In this document: positions 57,059-64,000 of the stretch, piece by piece
How the letters are laid out: each line of letters starts with the position of its first letter
How positions within the stretch are numbered: the first letter of the stretch is position 1
Assembly: GCA_030844895.1 (NCBI GenBank)
Contig: CM061231.1
Coordinates: 5,214,001 to 5,278,000, forward strand
Reading direction: 5' to 3'
DNA length: 64,000 nucleotides
Origin: Ambrosia x helenae
Taxonomy: Eukaryota > Streptophyta > Magnoliopsida > Asterales > Asteraceae
Notes under the pieces: generated by a model
The model's input: only the letters and a program-made list of their open reading frames with translations
Databases searched by the model: none
What the model was told of the DNA's origin: nothing
Made by a program: the position numbers and the translations under genes

Positions 57059-58055
57059 TACTGCTGACTGTAACTTGACATTGCGCCGTGACAAGAGCCA
57101 AGACTCTCTGGTGTAACGCGCAATGGGATGAAAACCCGTGTTGGCTCGAATTCAAACTTTTAACCCAAAATAGAAAATTAAAGGAATAATCTATTCGTTT
57201 TTTTAGGTTAAACAAATTTAGGCGTGGGTACAATTTAGTTAACCCCGTTGGTGTCATTCCTTTTGTTTGTATTGTGAATAAAAGTAAAAAAGTGATTATT
57301 TAATTCTAACTAATTAGTGTTTTCATTTTCATATAAATGCACAAGAGTTTGGGGGCTCAACCGCTCAACTAACTTAAGATTGTTACTAAAAAAGTGCTGC
57401 TTATTATACGGGTAACCTTGTGAAACACAGAGTGTGATTAACTACAGATGATAATTAGATTGGACATGAAAGTTGAAACTGGTGAAGTTATATTTTTTTT
57501 GAACATGTTGTGAAGTTATATAAGATAGACACTCGTAAAACAAAATCCAGTTACAATATATCTATAATCGTATTTTTGTGTTAGTCATACCAATACGATT
57601 CTCTCTAGTTTGGCCGTGAAAATTACCAATCGATTATGTCAACCGTGTTTAATTTTTATGTTCAAATAAATTCGCAATCTTAAGTTTAGTATTATTCAAA
57701 TACATCACCAAGTTTAGAAAAAAACATCGCCACATAGGAGACATGTCATTAATGTGTTATATGAATTAAAATCATCTCTTACTAAACTCATACATCTAAA
57801 GTTACTTCCCAAGATTGAGGAATTCGTACCACAACACTATAGTTGCCTTGTCACGATCATGTTAAATTAAGGCCATCGATACCACCCTATTGTCTCATTG
57901 CTTAACATCTTCAAAACCTAGTTCCATACCCGAAGTTTGACCGAAGTTGACCAAACCGGTTCTGTTTTTCAACCTGAGCCATTTTGGAAAGAAAAAAAAA
58001 ACCGATACCTTTAGTATTAGTGTACGGCCCAATATTGGGTTTGTGCACCTCTAGC
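57059..58055. other. Intergenic, nothing seen
   Basis: AT-rich, ending in GTGCACCTCTA at 58043-58053, which mirrors the next MITE's terminus and may be the end of an older copy. Confidence 0.4.
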
Positions 58056-58326
58056 TAGAGATGCACAAGAAAATCGAGTTGAGAACCCGACTTGTCCAAA
58101 CCGGCCCAACCCGAACTGGTTTGGGCCAGGTATATTCCAAACCGGGTTTGGTTCTAGATCCAGTTCGACGCTCCCCAATCGGTTCCCCTCATTTCTCCCC
58201 AAAACCGAATCGAAACCGGTGCAAAACCAAACTAGTTTCAACCCAAAACCGGTTTGTGAAGGAACCGGTATCAGCCGAAACCGAAACCGATTCGGGTTCT
58301 TAAAAAAACCGAAACGTGCACCTCTA
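58056..58326. mobile_element. hAT MITE with AACCG motif arrays
   Basis: 271 bp, ends TAGAGATGCAC and GTGCACCTCTA, TSD CCTCTAGC/GCTCTAGC (58048-58055 and 58327-58334, 7 of 8). Filled with AACCG/CGGTT motifs (AAACCGGTTTG, CCGAAACCGAAACCG). Lies about 275 bp upstream of the UTP4 start codon. Confidence 0.8.
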
Positions 58327-58428
58327 GCTCTAGCTTAGATTGCCGAATTTCTTCGGGCTTTTGTGAACTTTTAAAAAGCAATCTATTCTGCAAACAGCTT
58401 ATTAAGTTTCAACCCAATAAAAAAGACC

Positions 58429-58450
58429 GGCCCAACTCCTTTAAAGCCCA
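58429..58450 (+). promoter_or_regulatory. Two site-II-like elements upstream of UTP4
   Basis: GGCCCA (58429-58434) and AGCCCA (58445-58450) are the complement of TGGGCC and TGGGCT. These are site II elements, bound by TCP factors and enriched in promoters of plant ribosome-biogenesis genes. They lie about 155-175 bp before the ATG. Function is inferred from the known element and from the gene's role. Confidence 0.5.
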
Positions 58451-58601
58451 CCCAAACCAACAGTGTGTAACTCAGGTATGTATGTCAGTATGTACAGTCT
58501 CTACTCCATCTTCGCCGTCTGCTATACTTTTTTAAACTCTGCAGACCAGACCAACCGTCTCTACACAGATTATTAATATTACAACTTCAAGCAACAACAA
58601 C

Positions 58602-58781
58602 ATGTTCCAGCTTCACAAATGCAGCAGTAGTTCAATCCAATGGAATCCTTCTCCGATCGTCGCCCTAGCCACCAGCCTCCACGATTCTCACGTCGCCGCC
58701 GCTAGAGAAGACTCTTCCCTCGAGATATGGCTCGTTTCTCCTGGTTCCGTTGGTTGGCACTGTCAACTCGTATGCTCCTTA

Positions 58782-58812
<31 letters not shown>

Positions 58813-61800
58813 TATTAAAACATTATGTAATGGAATTGAATAGAAATATGAATTTGATTGCAGAGGATAGAAGGTGATGGGAATATGAGAGTATCGTCGT
58901 TGGTATGGTGTGGTTCGGGTTCGGGTTCAGGTAGATTGTTTTCATCCTGCATTGATGGATCGGTGTTGGAGTGGGACTTGTTTAACCTCACTCAAAAGGT
59001 TTGTTTGTAAATTGTGTAAAAGGTTTACACGTGAGTTTCGATGCGGTTACGAGTCTGTTTGATATATGTATTGTTGGCATTGAATAGGAAATTGAATAAG
59101 AGGTAAGAATACAGAGAAGAGTGAATGATTTACTTGATCAGTATTCAGTATGCTTACAATCAGTGTGACTGTATGAGACTACACTTTTTTAGGCTGCAAT
59201 TTATCTGATAGGTTGTTTTTATTACCGTATATTATGATTTTTATATGTAATTTTATGTTTTATATGCATACACATGTTTTAACCCCTCCTCGACCCATTT
59301 TTATAGGTAATATTTTAAGTACACATGTTTTAACCCTCCTCGACCCATTTTTTTTTTTAAATATACAGGATTAATCACTGGAATCTACATAGCTTGGTTG
59401 GAAACTGGTCGGAATTTACTGGTTTTGGCTGGAATCGCCGATTTTTTGTCGGTCGACTAGGGCCAACTACTATAACGAAAAATTACTCACTGATCTGCCA
59501 ACTAGCAATTAATCACGGACTTGTCCCGCTTTTTACTACACTGATTATTAGTTAGTTGTTAGCCACTAACAATATAGTTAACACTTTTCTGGTGACATGA
59601 TAGCATGTTACTTGTCTGGACATCCACTTGTCGAAGGTATCGAGAGGATTGGAATCATAGGAGTAGATAGTAGAAAATCATCTTGTTTTTTAAATGTTGA
59701 AAATTTGATGTATTTTAGCAGATTTTGGAAATTTTAACCTGTTGCTAACTATGAGGAACACATTGTCCTCCAACCCAGGAATCCTTTAACCGCTACAAAT
59801 ATCCGCATTTTTATCTTGATCAAGTATCTTGTGACCTCTCTTTGGTTAGACTCAAAATGACGTTTTGTTAAATACAGAATGCCTTGGGCTGCTGCATTTT
59901 TATTCTCATCAAAGTAATGGAAGTCTCAACTCTAAATGCTTGTTGCTATGATGGACTTCCAATGGACTTATCCTTTAAGCCACTATGGATACGAGTACCG
60001 TACCAACATTTGTCCAATGCAACTATGCACTTCTATTACTAGTTAGTCGTGCTCGTACAATGCTGGTAACACTCAACAACCTGATCTACTATTTTGTTTT
60101 TCCATCACTTTTCTGGTGGTGGTAAGCTCTGTTATGCATTCAGTCCGCGATCACCATAAGTTGCAAACAAAAGTTGCATCTTTTTCGCGTACCATGTACT
60201 TAGGGGACCTTCTATGGATGTGCGTGAACTAGAAAACGAAAATATTTTCTGAGTATTCTATTACACAAATGAATATCATGTAGCTGGAGTTAGGAAACTC
60301 CTCTATATAAAATGCATACCTCTTTTTTTTGTTGTTGTCAAGGATTCATAGGAATAGGCAGGTGGTTTATCATATGCTTTCTATGTCACAATTCTTCATC
60401 ATGGTTTTAAAATAAAGCATGCAAGGTGGTTAATAGTTTCTCCTCATTGTTTTCACTTCATCAACATTTTAAAAATTTTCTCTGACCATTAGGAACAAAT
60501 GAATTTCTTAAAAACAGTTTTGGACTATGGTCTTGAAAAACCACAACCTTTTCCCCTCTTTTAACAGCTGGTCTTTGGATAACCTTTAATTGGGGGAATG
60601 CCTCGAGTCCTTGACCTCTTCACATGAAGGCTAAGTTGTTCTTACTTCATCTGCAGGTTGTGGTAGATCCTATAGGTGTATCCATCTGGCAGATGGCTGC
60701 TCATCCTATGAGTAGGCAGCAGTCTAATTCTAAACCAGATATGGCTTCAGTAGTGAATGGGCATGATACTGATAAAACTATTGATGATGGTGATGTCACC
60801 AGTGAGAGTGACGTTGAAGCTGAGTCGCTCGACTTGTACGAGGAACCAATTACTGAAAATGCAAGTATGGCAATTGCTTGTGACGATGGCTGCGTGCGAA
60901 TATATAATATCTCAGACTCAGATGGATTCACTTACCATAAATCATTGCCAAGGGTTGGTGGTTAGTTAGCTGCCTCCTTTTCAGATCCCTACCTTTTGTG
61001 ATTCATTATTTATGAGTAATTATGCATTTTCATTATTTCAATGCAGGGCGTGTGCTAAGTGTCACTTGGAGTCAAGATGCAAAAAGAATATACGCAGGAA
61101 GTAGTGACGGGTATGCACTTTTTTTCTTTCTGAGGGTTAGGTGTTTTTTTAAAGTTATGCTATTGTTTTAAGTGATCATCGCATACAAAACTGTTCGTAA
61201 TATAAAAATATAATGCTGAAATTTTTTAGGTCTGTATGTCAATTTCAGGTTCATAAGATGCTGGGATGCTAAATTGTCTCAAGAAGTGTACAGAATTACT
61301 GTTGGCTTGGAGGTTTAGGTAGCACATCTGAACTTTGTGTTTGGTCTATACTTGCACTGAGGTAACCATTTGTGTGGCTGTATATATTACATATGCAATC
61401 TGTTATTGGTATTAGTTAAATGTGACATGGCTATCTAACTTAAATGCATTATATATGCTTCTTTCAGGTGTGGAACCCTTGTGAGTGCAGATAGTAGTGG
61501 CAGTGTTCAGTTTTGGGACAGTTCACATGGAACTCTCTTGCAAGCACATTCTTGCCATAAAGGTGATGTCAATGCTTTAGCAGCCAGTCCTAGCCATACA
61601 AGCGTGTTTTCTGCTGGATCAGATGGTCAGGTATTGAATGTCATCTGTTAGCATACAGTTAAGATTGTTTTCATTTTTAAATCAGTCATAATAATAGATT
61701 AATAATAAGAATACTCATCTGTTTTCAGGTTATATTATATAACCTATCTGGTGATAAATCTTGTTCGAAAATGATGAAAAAGTGGGTCTACATTGGTTAT

Positions 61801-62528
61801 GTGAGAGCCCATACACATGATGTAAGAGCCTTGACTGTTGCGGTACCCATACGTCGTGAAGGTATGCATCTGTGCTCTTGTATGGAGTTTGTTTGACACG
61901 TTTGCTGTTATTCCTTTTACATGAATTACACTTGTTTGCCAACAGATTTACTTCCTGAAGATAAAGTAAAAAGAGCTCGTGTTAGGGAAAAGCAACTTGA
62001 GTTTAGCTACAATAAATGGGCCCATACGGGCGTTCCCATGCTTATATCCGCTGGTGATGACACTAAGCTTTTTGCATATTCTGCCAATGAGTTTACCAAA
62101 TTTGCTCCACATGATATCTGCCCTGCACCACAAAGACCGCCCATCCAGCTGGCATGCAGGACGGCTGACAGATTGACTTATCTTCTTCTGGTTCAGGCTC
62201 CACACTGGTTAGATGTGCTTACAGTTGATGTGAAACGAGATGGTGGCATTTCAACTACTGATTTGGTGGCTCGGGTTAAGAGCACAGGTTTGAGAAATAT
62301 CATATGCAGCTCCATCTCACCTTCGGGGAGGTTTTTTGCATATTCCAGTCATGTTAAGCCTTGCCTCTTTGAGTTGAAAAATAGCGGATCCGGAACTGGG
62401 AAAAGTGTGTGGTCCATAAGTAAAAGAAAACTCCCTTCATCTTTACCTTTTGCCCACTCCATGATTTTTACTTCAGATTCTTCTAGGTTGATAATTTCGG
62501 GACATGATAGAATGATATATGTAAGCGA

Positions 62529-62606
<78 letters not shown>

Positions 62607-63892
62607 CACAGACATACTTGATAGAAATAATAGGGTATAACGTCTGTTTTCTCTTCTCTGCAAATATTTTCTAACATAATTTGTATAATGTTTCAGGTTG
62701 TGGATGTGGGAAGCCTGAAAGTAACACATAAATACATCCCTTGTCGTAAGGAGTGTGATCAACGCTTACCACCTACTCAACCGCCAGTTACAAAAATGTT
62801 CACCAGTCCCGATGGACAGTGGCTAGCCGCTGTCAACTGCTTTGGAGACGTGTATATATTTAATCTAGAGATGCAAAGGCAGCACTGGTTTATATCAAGA
62901 TTGGATGGCGCCTCTGTCACAGCTGGAGGGTTTACTCCCAAGAATAGCAACATGCTAATAGTATCCACGTCATCAAATCAAGTTTACGCATTTGATGTAG
63001 AGGCAAAGAAATTAGGAGAATGGTCAATGCACAACACGTTTGTCTTGCCACAAAGATACCAGGACTTCCTTGGAGAGGTCATTGGACTTGCATTTCCAAC
63101 TTCTGCAGATGTCGCCATTTATAGTGCCAGGTTTGCTTTCATAACGCAAATCTCATATTAGATGTCGTGCTTATAAGGAACGTCCGACCTCAAATGCCAC
63201 CAACGTGTTTGGGTGCTATGGATGAGAGGGGAACTTCACATTTATGCAACCAAAACAAATCTGTGAGCTCCTTGTGGGCAAATTGTATAAATATTGGTTG
63301 GTATGAGGGGTCGGATGTTATAGGCTTAGGGGCTGTTTGGTAGCCTCTTAGTTAGCCTCTTAATCATTCAGGTCTGAATCATTCAGCATTCAGACTGTTT
63401 GTTTCAGCATCTAAATGGAATGATTGCTGAACCATTAAGCTAATAAGAGATGCTGAATGATTCAGCTCTTAACCATTCAGAGCCTCTTAACCATTCAGAC
63501 CATCTTAATGATTCAGCATTTAATCAACCAAACAGCCCCTAACTGTAGGTATTTAGATTTTGTCCTTGTAGTTACGTATTATTGAGAATGGTTGGTGATC
63601 ACTTTGTTTTTCCAGGGCAATGTGCTCCATTGACTTTGGGATGCCAGTTGATAAAGAAGATGATAAAAAGGTAAACAGTCATGATTTGTCGACATTTAAG
63701 AAATCAAAACGTAAGTCGTTTGAAAGTAAAAACGGTATGAGAAAGAATTTTGAATTTCGCACATTTACAGAACCTGTTGTATTTGTCGGGGATCTTTTGA
63801 AAGGTTCTGTATTAGTTATAGAAAAACCATGGATGCAAGTGGTTAAGGGTTTTGATGCACAGCCCGTCCACAGACATATATACGGAACATAA
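58602..63892 (+). CDS. UTP4: UTP4 / POPCORN-like WD40 protein, small-subunit processome (exon 5 frameshift)
   Basis: UTP4 (Cirhin; POPCORN in Arabidopsis) is a WD40 protein of the t-UTP subcomplex, acting in the nucleolus in pre-18S rRNA transcription and processing. Ten exons with GT/AG borders: 58602-58769, 58864-58998, 60657-60960, 61047-61110, 61249-61361, 61468-61630, 61729-61861, 61946-62520, 62697-63130 and 63616-63892. Diagnostic stretches: SLEIWLVSPGSVGWHCQL, SCIDGSVLEWDL, CGTLVSADSSGSVQFWD, GDVNALAASPSHTSVFSAG, KMFTSPDGQWLAAVNCFGDV and QHWFISRLDGASVTAGGFTP. Corrected length is about 788 residues; I recall about 815 for Arabidopsis. Oddity: exon 5 reads GGCTTGGAGGTTTAGG, one G short of encoding GLGGLG, giving an in-frame stop. 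This is an allele, an assembly error or a pseudogenising change. All other exons keep frame and conserved residues, so I favour a functional locus with a recent or artefactual error. Confidence 0.93.
62532..62606. repeat. (CT)n(CA)n compound microsatellite in UTP4 intron 8
   Basis: Starts about 11 bases after the donor site of intron 8. The frame that reads through the donor into it (Ser-Leu then His-Thr runs) is not coding. Confidence 0.95.
63328..63540. mobile_element. MITE in UTP4 intron 9
   Basis: Ends GGGGCTGTTTGGT and ACCAAACAGCCCC type, preceded by TTA and followed by TAA. The interior is made of AATCATTCAG/CTGAATGATT units in both orientations. The TSD is ambiguous, so PIF/Harbinger and hAT both remain possible. 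It is confined to the intron and does not disturb splice sites. Confidence 0.75.
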
Positions 63893-64000
63893 ACTCCGAA
63901 TAGATGTTCAATTTTGGTCTCGTTTTCAAGTGATATTGAAGCAATGTTGTGTAACGTTTTCTTTAATATATAATTCTGGAATTTTGTCTAGTGTGCATTT

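Noticed and set aside
56922..57257. 111-codon minus-strand frame
   Set aside because: It overlaps a diverged noncoding tandem repeat and has no recognisable domain.

Overview
The window is nuclear DNA from a flowering plant, most likely a eudicot and probably of the daisy family (Asteraceae). The eudicot call rests on intron-containing genes, AT-rich intergenic DNA and dense layers of plant transposons. The family call is inference from the style of the Mutator-like protein with a PB1-like N-terminus and from the gypsy LTR types. About 90% of the window is mobile-element sequence or its decay products. Only two genes look like host genes, and both lie at the right end on the + strand.

Layout. 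1-1.4 kb: decayed Ty3/gypsy gag-protease (- strand). 1.6-3.9 kb: SINE-like units around a Mutator-type element with a 9-bp target duplication and a 192-bp (CT)n tract inside its terminal repeat. 3.9-8.0 kb: a 606-bp segment present twice, each copy split by a different Helitron-like insertion, so each copy shows the other's empty site. 9.8-10.2 kb: exon fragments of a BIG BROTHER-like ubiquitin ligase (- strand), one exon duplicated. 11.5-24.35 kb: a Mutator-type transposase pseudogene (+) cut by a hAT-type MITE and by a 9.8-kb Tekay-like gypsy element (14096-23930) with about 2.06-kb LTRs. That element's polyprotein carries a nonsense codon and a frameshift. 24.6-26.5 kb: inverted MITE array. 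26.8-27.5 kb: LTR. 28-30.2 kb: hAT (Tip100-like) transposase remnant, a tiny LINE insertion and a hAT MITE. 30.2-32.2 kb: nested MITEs. 32.8-39.6 kb: SINEs, a hAT MITE, a long-TIR element and a Helitron-like unit holding a gypsy LTR. 40-44.6 kb: PIF/Harbinger ORF1-like pseudogene, truncated LINE, SINEs and MITEs. 45-50.3 kb: LTR fragments, a solo LTR with AGATG target duplication, and a hAT MITE built of ATCCGAA motifs. 50.3-54.1 kb: mostly featureless AT-rich DNA.

Host genes. 54422-56437 is a single-exon gene for an acidic 671-residue plant protein with an SPKVTCIGQVRVK motif. Its 5' region has a second, diverged copy about 1.8 kb upstream. 58602-63892 is a ten-exon gene for the WD40 nucleolar protein UTP4 (POPCORN in Arabidopsis), a small-subunit processome component. 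Its reading frame is broken by an apparent 1-base deletion in exon 5.

I found no tRNA, rRNA or CRISPR locus and no evidence of a new multigene system. The most informative signals are the internally datable nested insertions, the paired Helitron empty sites, the motif-array hAT MITEs and the UTP4 frameshift. All family calls are from recognition by eye; no search was run.
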